Assembly: GCA_002358965.1 (NCBI GenBank)
Contig: DEPW01000116.1
Span: 587-9,851, forward strand
Direction: 5' to 3'
DNA from: Bacteroidales bacterium UBA3382
Lineage (GTDB): Bacteria; Bacteroidota; Bacteroidia; Bacteroidales; UBA932
Length of the DNA: 9,265 nucleotides
Made by a program: the position numbers and the translations under genes. The notes under the pieces were generated by a model that did no database searches, was not told the origin of the DNA, and worked only from the letters and a program-made list of their open reading frames with translations. Shown here piece after piece: positions 1 to 6,847 of the stretch. Within the stretch, counting starts at the first letter, position 1, and each line of letters begins with the position of its first letter.

Positions 1-213
1 TTTCTTTCTCCTCCTGCAGGTAATGAGATGTTTCAGTTCCCTGCGTTCGCCCCCCTCGCGGGGTGCGCGCACGTCATGCGCGCGGGTTGCCCCATTCGGA
101 CACCCCCGGATCTAATCGCGCTTGCCGATCCCCGGGGAATTTCGCCGCTTGCCGCGTCCTTCGTCGCCTCTGGAAGCCAAGGCATCCTCCGTGTGCCCTT
201 ATCTCGTTCGTCC
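1..213 (-). rRNA. rrl: 23S ribosomal RNA, 5' part (gene continues past the left edge)
   Basis: Read on the minus strand, this stretch follows the 5' domain of bacterial 23S rRNA. It has ACACGGAGGATGCC near the 5' end, then AGAGGCGACGAAGGACG, CCGAATGGGGCAACCC and GGGAACTGAAACATC, in the same order and at similar spacing as in E. coli 23S. The 5' end is placed near 213 by aligning to the E. coli start about 24 nt before ACACGG; this is good to a few bases. About the first 213 nt are present, and the rest lies outside the window. The small open reading frames that can be drawn here on both strands are artefacts of the GC-rich rRNA sequence. No 16S 3' end (anti-Shine-Dalgarno) and no spacer tRNA is found upstream. 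Confidence 0.95.
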
Positions 214-353
214 TGAGGCCGCCCGCCATTAGGCGGGCCGCCCTCGTGATTGCTCCGGCGGACCGCGCTCGCGCGGACCGCCATCTTCTGCTCTCGTTTG
301 TTTAACCTCTGTTCTCTCTCATCATTTCAATGAACTTCCGTTTTTCTCAAACG
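214..353 (-). other. transcribed leader of the 23S rRNA gene, with hairpins
   Basis: These roughly 140 nt lie between the predicted transcription start and the 23S 5' end. They hold two strong GC-rich hairpins: 221-238 (7-bp stem GCCCGCC/GGCGGGC, 4-nt loop) and 257-282 (11-bp stem with one central mismatch, 4-nt loop). The bases next to the 23S end may form the 5' strand of the rRNA processing stem, whose partner would lie beyond the 3' end of 23S. In a normal operon this place would be the 16S-23S spacer, but it starts at a promoter instead. Confidence 0.7.
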
Positions 354-354
354 G
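320..354 (-). promoter_or_regulatory. boxB/boxA-like rRNA antitermination element
   Basis: On the minus strand a perfect hairpin CCGTTT-GAGAA-AAACGG (338-354) is followed at once by AGTTCATTGAAATGAT (336-321). The second part resembles bacterial boxA (E. coli TGCTCTTTAACA) and the TTCTTTGACAT-type leader sequences of Bacteroidetes rRNA operons. The hairpin then takes the place of boxB. The element begins at about the predicted transcription start and would let Nus factors protect the rRNA transcript from premature termination. The assignment rests on resemblance and position. Confidence 0.65.
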
Positions 355-358
355 GCTG

Positions 359-388
359 CAAAGGTACGACAAAATTTTTATCATGCAA
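359..388 (-). promoter_or_regulatory. consensus Bacteroidetes promoter driving the 23S rRNA leader
   Basis: On the minus strand, TTG (388-386) is separated by exactly 19 nt from TACCTTTG (366-359). This matches the TTG-N19-TAnnTTTG consensus of the Bacteroidetes primary sigma factor. The sequence around and upstream is rich in A and T (about 367-425), as expected for a strong rRNA promoter with an UP-like element. Predicted start is near 353, at the boxB-like hairpin. Confidence 0.8.
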
Positions 389-429
389 ATATTTTCCCGC
401 TTTTTTTGAAAAAATTTGCACTTATCCTC

Positions 430-449
430 AAAAACATCTTTTGAAGATG
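430..449 (-). terminator. possible weak terminator upstream of the rRNA promoter
   Basis: A 6-bp inverted repeat CATCTT/AAGATG (435-449, 3-nt loop) is followed on the minus strand by TTTTT (434-430). It could stop leftward transcripts before the rRNA promoter. The stem is AT-rich and short, so this is a weak call. Apart from this, 389-504 is AT-rich non-coding sequence in which I see no gene. Confidence 0.25.
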
Positions 450-504
450 GACGCAGCAATTACATGTTTGGGGCATTTTTTCGGATAATCGCAAAAAATT
501 TTCG

Positions 505-512
505 TAGGTTTG
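505..512 (+). promoter_or_regulatory. -7 box of the promoter for the OPT-pepT operon
   Basis: TAGGTTTG fits the Bacteroidetes TAnnTTTG -7 element. It lies 32 nt before the start codon at 545, giving a predicted leader of about 27 nt. No TTG is present at the ideal distance, so the -33 element is weak. The short AT-rich leader has no clear Shine-Dalgarno sequence, which is common in Bacteroidetes. Confidence 0.6.
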
Positions 513-544
513 CAGATTATTAATCCTAACACAACCCTACAATA

Positions 545-2557
545 ATGGAAGAGCAAGAAAAAATCCCTACCAAACTCCCGGAAAATGCAGCGCGGGAACT
601 GAAACATGGGGAAACTTACAAGCCCCTGCTTTCGCCTGGCAAGACATATCCGGAAGTAAACGCCTGGTCCGTATCATGGGGACTGGTCATGACCATCATC
701 TTTTCGGCCGCGGCAGCCTTTCTCGGACTGAAAGTCGGCCAAGTATTCGAAGCGGCGATTCCAATCGCCATTATCGCAGTCGGACTGTCAAGTTCCTTCA
801 AAAGGAAAAACGCCCTCGGGGAAAACGTAATCATCCAATCTATCGGTTCCTGTTCGGGAGCGATCGTCGCAGGAGCGATTTTCACACTCCCGGCACTTTA
901 CATCCTACAGGACAAATATCCGCAGCTCACGGTAGATTTTACTAAAATATTTTTCAGCTCTTTGCTCGGAGGAATCCTCGGAATACTCTTCCTGATTCCG
1001 TTCAGGAAATATTTCGTAAAGGAAATGCATGGAAAATATCCGTTCCCGGAAGCTACCGCCACCACGCAGGTACTCGTCAGCGGACAAGGGAACAGCAAGA
1101 ATGCCAAGATACTCCTTAGCAGCGGGCTTATCGGAGGACTGTACGATTTCGCCGTATCGACTTTCGGAGCATGGAGCGATACGGTCAGCACGCGCATCAT
1201 TCCGTTCATGGAGACAGTGGCAGACAAAGCCAAAGTAGTCTTCAAACTCAACACAAGCGCCGCCGTGCTCGGCCTCGGCTACATAATAGGATTCAAATAT
1301 TCGCTGATAATATGCTGCGGCAGCTTCCTCGTATGGCTCGTCATCATACCTCTTATTAATATAATCTGGGGAGGCAGCGTGATAGACCTGATGGGGACAG
1401 GCATGAACATCCCTGTCGCAGACATGAGCCCTGAACAGATATTCGAGACATATGCAAGGCACATCGGCATCGGAGGCATCGCCACAGCCGGCATAATAGG
1501 GATAATCAAGTCCGCAGGAATCATCAAATCCGCGGTCGGACTGGCAGTAAGCGAGTTCAAAGGGAAAAAAGCACAGGCCGACAAAGAAGTCGCCAGGACA
1601 CAGAGGGACATATCCATGAAGTTCATCGTCATCGGAATCGCCCTCGCACTGATAGCGATCTTCATATTTTTCTGCTTCGGAGTCGTCGATAATCCATGGC
1701 ATGCCGTCGTAGGACTGCTGATTGTCGGAATCATAGCATTCCTGTTCACTACCGTCGCGGCCAACGCGATAGCGATTGTCGGCTCCAATCCTGTCAGCGG
1801 CATGACCCTGATGACACTGATACTCGCATCTATCATACTTGTCGCAGCCGGGCTCAAGGGAGTTGCCGGAATGACCGCGTCACTGATAATCGGCGGAGTC
1901 GTCTGCACGGCCCTCTCCGTTGCCGGAGCGTTCGTAACCGACCTGAAAGTCGGTTACTGGATAGGAACGACCCCGAAAAAGCAGGAAAGCTGGAAATTCC
2001 TCGGAGTGCTTGTGGCGGCAGCCACCGTCGGAGGAGTGATGCTCGTACTTAACAAAGCATACGGATTCACCGGTGAAGGCGCCCTGATAGCTCCTCAGGC
2101 CAACGCCATGGTAGCAGTGATAGAGCCGCTGATGAACGGAGGCCAGGCACCCTGGCTCCTTTACGGGATCGGTGCGGCGATTGCAATATTGCTGACAGTC
2201 TTCAAGATACCTGCATTGCCGTTTGCTCTCGGCATGTTCATCCCGCTGCAACTCAACCTGCCTCTGCTTGTCGGCGGGGCCATTGCATGGTTCGTATCCT
2301 CCCGCAGCAAAGACAAGCAGATCAATGAAGCCAGGAGCGAAAAAGGCACGCTTATCGCATCCGGATTCATCGCCGGCGGCGCACTCATGGGCGTCGTCAG
2401 CGCCATACTCAAATTCGCAAATGTCGACATGGCTATCAAGAGCGAAACCTGGAAAAGCACATTTGCAGAGCCTGTCTCGCTGATTCCTTATTTGGCATTG
2501 ACGGGCTTCATGATTTGGATGATATTAAAGAAGAACAAGAAACAAATTTCGAAATAA
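545..2557 (+). CDS. OPT-family oligopeptide transporter
   Basis: This 670-residue inner-membrane protein is built almost entirely of hydrophobic segments, roughly 14-16 of them. It carries hallmarks of the bacterial OPT (oligopeptide transporter) family: a segment near residues 93-120 ending in FTLPALYI, the motif YPFPEATATTQVLVSGQ (165-181) and NPVSGMT (415-421). A charged cytoplasmic-type loop sits near 338-360 and a basic tail (KKNKK) closes the protein. Family members are secondary transporters importing small peptides, and some relatives carry metal chelates; the exact substrate cannot be read here. The length is normal for the bacterial branch and there is no sign of a frameshift. The gene follows a -7 box, and its TAA stop directly abuts the pepT start, so it is probably an operon with a peptidase. 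That strongly favours peptides as cargo. Confidence 0.95.
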   Translation: MEEQEKIPTKLPENAARELKHGETYKPLLSPGKTYPEVNAWSVSWGLVMTIIFSAAAAFLGLKVGQVFEAAIPIAIIAVGLSSSFKRKNALGENVIIQSIGSCSGAIVAGAIFTLPALYILQDKYPQLTVDFTKIFFSSLLGGILGILFLIPFRKYFVKEMHGKYPFPEATATTQVLVSGQGNSKNAKILLSSGLIGGLYDFAVSTFGAWSDTVSTRIIPFMETVADKAKVVFKLNTSAAVLGLGYIIGFKYSLIICCGSFLVWLVIIPLINIIWGGSVIDLMGTGMNIPVADMSPEQIFETYARHIGIGGIATAGIIGIIKSAGIIKSAVGLAVSEFKGKKAQADKEVARTQRDISMKFIVIGIALALIAIFIFFCFGVVDNPWHAVVGLLIVGIIAFLFTTVAANAIAIVGSNPVSGMTLMTLILASIILVAAGLKGVAGMTASLIIGGVVCTALSVAGAFVTDLKVGYWIGTTPKKQESWKFLGVLVAAATVGGVMLVLNKAYGFTGEGALIAPQANAMVAVIEPLMNGGQAPWLLYGIGAAIAILLTVFKIPALPFALGMFIPLQLNLPLLVGGAIAWFVSSRSKDKQINEARSEKGTLIASGFIAGGALMGVVSAILKFANVDMAIKSETWKSTFAEPVSLIPYLALTGFMIWMILKKNKKQISK

Positions 2558-3787
2558 ATGGAAAAAATATTAGACAGATTCCTGCGTTATGTCGCAGTCG
2601 ACACGCAATCGGATCCTGAAAGCGAAAGCCAGCCGAGCGCGGCCAAAGAGCTCGACCTGCTCCGGATTCTGAAAGACGAACTGGAAAGCATGGGAGTCAG
2701 AGCCTCAATAGACGAATACGGCTATGTAATGGGTACAATTCCTTCCAATATCGGCTCGAAGGACATTCCGGCCATAGGTTTCATCGCGCATGTGGACACA
2801 TCTCCTGACGCATGCGGAGCCGGCATCAAACCCCAAATCATCAAAAACTATGACGGCAAAGACATACCTCTGAAAGGGGTTGAAGGACTTGCGCTCAGAC
2901 CGGAAGAGTTTCCTGAACTGCTCAAATACAAAGGGCAGACAATAATCACCACCGACGGCACCACCCTTTTAGGAGCCGACGACAAAGCAGGAGTCGCCGA
3001 AATCATGGATGCCGTACAGTATATCGCCGGACACCCTGAATTCAAACATGGAGAGATCAAAATAGGTTTTACGCCGGACGAAGAAATCGGCCGCGGAGTG
3101 GTCAAATTCGATGTAAATCGTTTCGGCGCAAAATACGCCTACACTATGGACGGAGGCGAAATAGGGGAACTCGAATACGAGAACTTCAATGCGGCGGCCG
3201 CCGAAATCCACATCCAGGGACGCAACATACATCCAGGATACGCAAAGGGAAAGATGGTGAACTCGATGCTCGTCGCAATGGAACTGAACGCCCTCCTTCC
3301 TGTAGAGCAGCGACCTGAATTCACCGACGGATACGAGGGATTTTTCCACCTGACGGGCATGAACGGCACAGTCGAGGAGACTACGCTGACATATATCATA
3401 CGCGACCATGACATGGACCTTTACGAACAGAAAAAGCGGCTCATGCAGGATGCCGTGGATTTCATCAACAGGAAATTCGGCAATATTGCGACATTGAAGC
3501 TCAAGCACCAGTATTACAACATGCGAAAAGAGGTAGAGCCACACTATTTCATTGTCGAAAAAGCATTCAAGGCCATGCAAATGGAGGGCATAGAGCCTAA
3601 TGTGAAACCGATAAGGGGAGGTACCGACGGTGCCAACCTTTCATTCATGGGGCTGCCATGCCCTAACATTTTCGCCGGCGGTCACAATTTTCACGGAAAG
3701 ATGGAATATGTGCCGCTCGAAAGCATGGAAAAGGCAAGCAAGGTAATACTTAACATCATTTCCCTGTTCGCCGACGAAAAACGATAG
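2558..3787 (+). CDS. pepT: peptidase T (tripeptide aminopeptidase, M20B family)
   Basis: This cytoplasmic di-zinc aminopeptidase removes the N-terminal residue from tripeptides. It is 409 residues, the usual PepT length, and has the full active-site set at near-canonical positions: H78 and D80 (AHVDTSPD), bridging D141 (LGADDKAG), E175/E176 (PDEEIG), D198 (MDGG) and H379 (HNFHGK). The central residues from about 210 to 320 form the M20 dimerisation (lid) domain, and GGTDGANLSFMG near the C-terminus is typical of PepT. The ATG starts on the base after the OPT transporter stop (TAAATG). The two are therefore probably translationally coupled, with imported peptides handed to this enzyme for hydrolysis. 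No residue is missing and no defect is visible. Confidence 0.97.
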   Translation: MEKILDRFLRYVAVDTQSDPESESQPSAAKELDLLRILKDELESMGVRASIDEYGYVMGTIPSNIGSKDIPAIGFIAHVDTSPDACGAGIKPQIIKNYDGKDIPLKGVEGLALRPEEFPELLKYKGQTIITTDGTTLLGADDKAGVAEIMDAVQYIAGHPEFKHGEIKIGFTPDEEIGRGVVKFDVNRFGAKYAYTMDGGEIGELEYENFNAAAAEIHIQGRNIHPGYAKGKMVNSMLVAMELNALLPVEQRPEFTDGYEGFFHLTGMNGTVEETTLTYIIRDHDMDLYEQKKRLMQDAVDFINRKFGNIATLKLKHQYYNMRKEVEPHYFIVEKAFKAMQMEGIEPNVKPIRGGTDGANLSFMGLPCPNIFAGGHNFHGKMEYVPLESMEKASKVILNIISLFADEKR

Positions 3788-3796
3788 GCCCTTACT

Positions 3797-3870
3797 CGGG
3801 AAACATCTCTTTCCCCGATAAAGACATGTGCCGGAAAAGGTCTCCCTGATCTCTTCCGGCACAAATTTTC
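3797..3870 (+). terminator. probable terminator hairpin after pepT
   Basis: A perfect 10-bp inverted repeat TGTGCCGGAA (3827-3836) / TTCCGGCACA (3854-3863) with a 17-nt loop is followed by AAATTTTC, a short T tract. A smaller, imperfect hairpin (CGGGAAA with TTTCCCCG, about 3797-3819) lies just upstream. Both sit between two convergent genes. The 10-bp stem could act in both directions, although the T tract is short. Confidence 0.5.
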
Positions 3871-3890
3871 CGATAGCCCCCGGCTATGCG
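3871..3890 (-). terminator. hairpin just after the fimbrillin-like gene
   Basis: ATAGCC (3873-3878) and GGCTAT (3882-3887) form a 6-bp hairpin with a 3-nt loop, a few bases past the TAA stop of the minus-strand gene ending at 3891. On that strand it is followed by CGGAAAATTT, which has only a poor T run. It probably works together with the larger shared hairpin at 3827-3863. Confidence 0.4.
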
Positions 3891-5519
3891 TTAAAACGCC
3901 AGCACGGCACGGGCGAAATATCCCAAATCCTTCCACGCCCAACGGCAGTGCACATAACCTTCGTTGTTGAACGATACTGCGCGGGCCGCATCATTGTCCG
4001 CAATCGACGAAGTCCAAATGGCGCCTCCGACGAAAAATTCGTCCTTGTCCTCCGCCGATATCTTTTCCATCGGGACATTCATCTTTGCCACGACATCGCC
4101 CATATCATACCAGAAGAACTGCCCCGCACCATCGGAAGCATTCGCTATCGTCCCATCCAGATCGAGGGTAAAACCGGCCATGCCCCTGATGATGTCGAAC
4201 CACTCGCCGACAGCCGGAAGATACCACCCCGTATTTGCCGGAGCGGTCTCGAGCGGGCCTGCTACTACTTCGGAATACCCGTCCACTGCCGAAAACACCT
4301 GATACTCGCCGGCGGCATACCTGTCAGCACGATGCGATTTCAACGCCACCATATGCGAATATCCGAAAATGTCCCTGTCGGCAAGCCGGTAATTGGCATC
4401 GAGTTCGTAACTGCCGTAAATCTTGTCGAAACCGATCAAAGATTCGTCAAGCCCGAGCGGCCCCCAGTGATAATAACCGGCATCTTCATCCGGAAGTTCC
4501 TTGACATATTTCGTCCCGAGCACCAGCGCGTGTACCGCGCCCAAAGTATCGGCAATGGCCGGATCGAATCTTTCAGGATCGATCTGATACACTACGCCTA
4601 TCACATCCGAAGAAGCCACCTCGTCCGCAGGGGCGTCTTTCGACAGCAGCCGACCGTCGGCAAGGAAAAAATCCCCTATCGACAAAGTATGGCTGATCCG
4701 GACGATGCCTCCATCTACAAGGATACTGAAACATTTTCCACTTTCAGTATTGACAGTTTCGCTCCAGGCATGGGTTTCACCGCCATGATCCTCATATGTG
4801 CCTGCAAAATCCGCAGCCTCGCCCGGACGCGACAGGTACCTGTAAACATGCCCTTCACCGCAGAAAGGGGTAAAACCGTCGAATACGGCATTCCGAGAGC
4901 CTCCGATGACATAATCCGGAACAGCATAATCGGTATTGTCAAATGAATAGTATTCCAACGGAAGTCCTATCAATATCAGCGACATCGCATGTTCCATCAC
5001 AAAAGCCGCGTTGTTGCCGCCGGAGACTGAGGCCATTCCGATCATCAGGTCGGCCGAATCGAAGGTTTCCTTCATTCGCTGGTCATCCGGCACCTCGTAC
5101 GAGGATATCAGCCCGGCAAAAAATCCCGATGCATCATCCGCCGACGGATCAGGTACGAATGACAGCTCTTCGGAATATGGATAGTAAGCGAAATAACGCG
5201 CATCCGAAAAGTATGCGCCGGTTTCCGCCTCGGAAGTCCATACTATCCCGCCCATGCCGTTATCGGATGCGACATAGCAGATATTCGACTGGCCTTCCAC
5301 CAACGCGCTCTCCCTGACAGCGAACACTCCGATCTTGTCTCCCGGCACGAAATCCCTTACTACGGATTCGGCACCGTCAGTAGCGAATCCGCTGTCCGCT
5401 ACGGTAATCCTGACAGAGCTCAAATCACCTTCGGGCTTATCGTCTGTCGCCTCATCATGTCCGCAGGAAACCAGGGACAAAGAGGCAATCATCAATGCGG
5501 ATAATATCTTTGCCTTCAT
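3891..5519 (-). CDS. fimbrillin-like (Mfa-type) lipoprotein with C-terminal lectin/FGE-like domain
   Basis: This 542-residue protein begins with a lipoprotein signal peptide; the lipobox LSLVSC puts the lipidated cysteine at residue 19. Acidic residues soon after it (HDEATDD) resemble a Bacteroidetes surface-export signal. Residues about 35-280 match the fimbrillin-like Mfa pattern: FVPGDKIGVFAV (57-68), then a CYVAS and YFAYYPYS segment (81-116). Residues about 300-542 hold a second domain with GWYLPAVGEW (431-440), IWTSS (501-505) and ARAVLAF at the C-terminus. That pattern is seen in DUF1566/Fib_succ-type, formylglycine-enzyme-like or C-type-lectin-like folds. Pilin plus a terminal binding-type domain suggests a pilus-tip or surface adhesin, which is an inference. 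A good Shine-Dalgarno sequence precedes the ATG. It lies 14 nt after a second lipoprotein gene and is probably co-transcribed with it. The ligand is unknown. Confidence 0.88.
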   Translation of the reverse strand: MKAKILSALMIASLSLVSCGHDEATDDKPEGDLSSVRITVADSGFATDGAESVVRDFVPGDKIGVFAVRESALVEGQSNICYVASDNGMGGIVWTSEAETGAYFSDARYFAYYPYSEELSFVPDPSADDASGFFAGLISSYEVPDDQRMKETFDSADLMIGMASVSGGNNAAFVMEHAMSLILIGLPLEYYSFDNTDYAVPDYVIGGSRNAVFDGFTPFCGEGHVYRYLSRPGEAADFAGTYEDHGGETHAWSETVNTESGKCFSILVDGGIVRISHTLSIGDFFLADGRLLSKDAPADEVASSDVIGVVYQIDPERFDPAIADTLGAVHALVLGTKYVKELPDEDAGYYHWGPLGLDESLIGFDKIYGSYELDANYRLADRDIFGYSHMVALKSHRADRYAAGEYQVFSAVDGYSEVVAGPLETAPANTGWYLPAVGEWFDIIRGMAGFTLDLDGTIANASDGAGQFFWYDMGDVVAKMNVPMEKISAEDKDEFFVGGAIWTSSIADNDAARAVSFNNEGYVHCRWAWKDLGYFARAVLAF

Positions 5520-5525
5520 TCCTTG

Positions 5526-5531
5526 CTCCTT
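5526..5531 (-). promoter_or_regulatory. Shine-Dalgarno sequence of the fimbrillin-like gene
   Basis: On the minus strand AAGGAG lies 6 nt before the ATG at 5519, inside the 14-nt gap after the upstream stop codon. A strong SD is notable because the other genes here start behind AT-rich leaders without one. It fixes the start and fits translation as the second gene of a message. Confidence 0.65.
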
Positions 5532-5533
5532 CT

Positions 5534-6712
5534 TTACATGGTTTCATCCCCGGTAGTGAACACATCCGTGCATACTTCCGTCGACAGCAGGCCGTCGAAG
5601 CCCATTCCGAAAGCATATACATAGTAGTCGGTATTCGGACTGAGCAAATACACAGGCATTTCATGCTCTCCCTGATAGCAGGTGTCTTTCACCATGTCTT
5701 CGATGGTTTCGTAAAGGCCCAAGCCGATGTACAGATCCACATTTCCATCTATGATGCTCTGGGCATAATCGTCCCAATACATGATGGTCTCATCAAAGAC
5801 ATTGACAGCTATGACATCGCAATAATAGTACAGCTGGTCATCGGCTGGGATGATATTGATAGAGCCGCTTGTCCCGTCCATACTGATTTCGAAGACAAAT
5901 TCCGCAGGAGCCACCGGCACTTCCAGGGTAGTGAAAGTTTCAAAGACGAAATCCGACAGCTGGACTCCGGCAGGAGACATCCCCACTGCAAACAGATAGT
6001 AGTCGGTCTCGGCCTCCAGGCCGGTTATCAGCACTTCCGCCTCACCTTTCTTGAGTATGTCATACTCTTCGAACAGCTCCTCGAGTGACATTCCCTCGGC
6101 GGCCGCCCGGGAAACATACTGATTGAGTATCTGCGTCCAAAGGACCGACTCGGAAGCTATCTGTATATCGTATATTTCCTTTTCGATAGTCATCACCACA
6201 TAAGTCATTTCCGCATCGGCAGGAGTGACTGCGGCACCGACGGAATCGTATGTCAGCGAGCCATCCGTCAATGTGATCACGAAAGGTATCACCGGCTCGG
6301 GTTCCGGAGCTCCGAGCTGAGTTAGGACTATGCTTTCTTTCTGGACCTTTTCTTCATCACCTGATACATACACATACATGACCGTAATTTCTCCGGTACG
6401 CGGCTCAAGCGATTCGTTAGGATACACTTCCACGGTAATGATCCCGTTCGCGGCGGCGCTGGCATTGCCGACCCAGTCAATATCTTCGGTGTCGAAAACA
6501 ATCCTTGCGTCTTCTACAGGGTCTGATACATAGTAATTGATAGCCAGAGTGGCTCCTTCGTGACTGATAGAGTCGAAGTTCGATTCCTCTATTACGAATT
6601 CGGGTTCTACTTGAGGTTTTTCAGGCTCTACCGGATCATCATTACAGCCGGCCAGGATGCCGGAAACAGCCAAAGCCATTAGAGCGTTCAGCAAATAAAG
6701 TTTTCGATTCAT
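5534..6712 (-). CDS. BACON-like surface lipoprotein with two tandem C-terminal domains
   Basis: This 392-residue protein has a lipoprotein signal peptide with lipobox ILAGC (lipidated cysteine 23). NDD follows directly, like the acidic surface-export signal of Bacteroidetes lipoproteins, and then a Pro/Glu-rich linker. Residues about 40-133 have the shape of a BACON-like beta-sandwich: alternating strands, VEVYPNE, EPRTGEITVMY and a closing IVLTQLG. Two related domains follow at about 143-263 and 271-388. Each opens with a FVI/FVF strand, has a P-A-D turn followed by a tyrosine-containing strand, then a helical insert. Each closes with a L-x(4)-TDYY-x(2)-A-x-GM pattern and a terminal TFTT/VFTT. 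No catalytic motif is seen, so binding or scaffolding is more likely than enzyme activity. BACON domains often occur in glycan- or mucin-related Bacteroidetes surface proteins. It is the first gene of a two-gene unit; the precise function is unknown. Confidence 0.85.
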   Translation of the reverse strand: MNRKLYLLNALMALAVSGILAGCNDDPVEPEKPQVEPEFVIEESNFDSISHEGATLAINYYVSDPVEDARIVFDTEDIDWVGNASAAANGIITVEVYPNESLEPRTGEITVMYVYVSGDEEKVQKESIVLTQLGAPEPEPVIPFVITLTDGSLTYDSVGAAVTPADAEMTYVVMTIEKEIYDIQIASESVLWTQILNQYVSRAAAEGMSLEELFEEYDILKKGEAEVLITGLEAETDYYLFAVGMSPAGVQLSDFVFETFTTLEVPVAPAEFVFEISMDGTSGSINIIPADDQLYYYCDVIAVNVFDETIMYWDDYAQSIIDGNVDLYIGLGLYETIEDMVKDTCYQGEHEMPVYLLSPNTDYYVYAFGMGFDGLLSTEVCTDVFTTGDETM

Positions 6713-6737
6713 AAGTAAGATTTTTAAAAGTTTTGGA

Positions 6738-6745
6738 CAAAATTA
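6738..6745 (-). promoter_or_regulatory. -7 box of the promoter for the two-lipoprotein operon
   Basis: On the minus strand TAATTTTG fits TAnnTTTG and lies 25 nt before the ATG at 6712, giving a predicted leader of about 19 nt. No TTG is present at the ideal -33 position. A weak -33 would suit a promoter that needs an activator. The same 8-mer is the -7 box of the upstream regulator gene. Confidence 0.55.
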
Positions 6746-6786
6746 AATACCGGGACCGGAAAAATGCGCTGATTCCATATATACAA

Positions 6787-6830
6787 TGTTTGTACAAACA
6801 GTTCCCGAACGGCCTCCATTTGTTGTACAA
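6787..6830. promoter_or_regulatory. paired palindromes (TTGTACAA), candidate operator
   Basis: TGTTTGTACAAACA (6787-6800) is a perfect 14-bp palindrome. Its core TTGTACAA recurs at 6823-6830, with centres 33 bp apart, about three helical turns. A smaller inverted repeat GTTC-CC-GAAC (6801-6810) lies between them. The sites are about 42 and 78 bp upstream of the -7 box of the lipoprotein operon, where an activator would bind. The regulator encoded just upstream is the obvious candidate, but this is inference. The rest of 6713-6847 is AT-rich with no gene. Confidence 0.5.
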
Positions 6831-6847
6831 GCGCGATTGCACGATGT

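Noticed and set aside
28..305. Three overlapping small reading frames on both strands at the left edge
   Set aside because: They lie on the 23S rRNA 5' end and its leader. Their open frames come from GC-rich rRNA sequence, and none looks like a known protein.
214..544. 16S rRNA 3' end or spacer tRNA genes upstream of the 23S gene
   Set aside because: I looked on the minus strand for the 16S 3' end (GGATCACCTCC) and for tRNA-Ile/Ala cloverleafs and found neither. The space is filled by the leader, promoter and AT-rich sequence.
905..1702. A 265-codon open frame on the minus strand inside the OPT gene
   Set aside because: The product is an improbable Asp/Tyr/Cys-rich composition and is antisense to well-conserved OPT motifs. 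It has no promoter or start signals.
3828..4946. A 372-codon open frame on the plus strand opposite the fimbrillin-like gene
   Set aside because: It is the shadow of the minus-strand gene, which has a signal peptide, a Shine-Dalgarno sequence and recognisable domains. The plus-strand product is rich in Arg and His, has no domain, and starts inside a terminator hairpin.
5495..6088. A 197-codon plus-strand frame opposite the BACON-like lipoprotein
   Set aside because: It overlaps the 5' end of one real gene and the 3' half of another on the opposite strand. It has no start signal and no recognisable domain.
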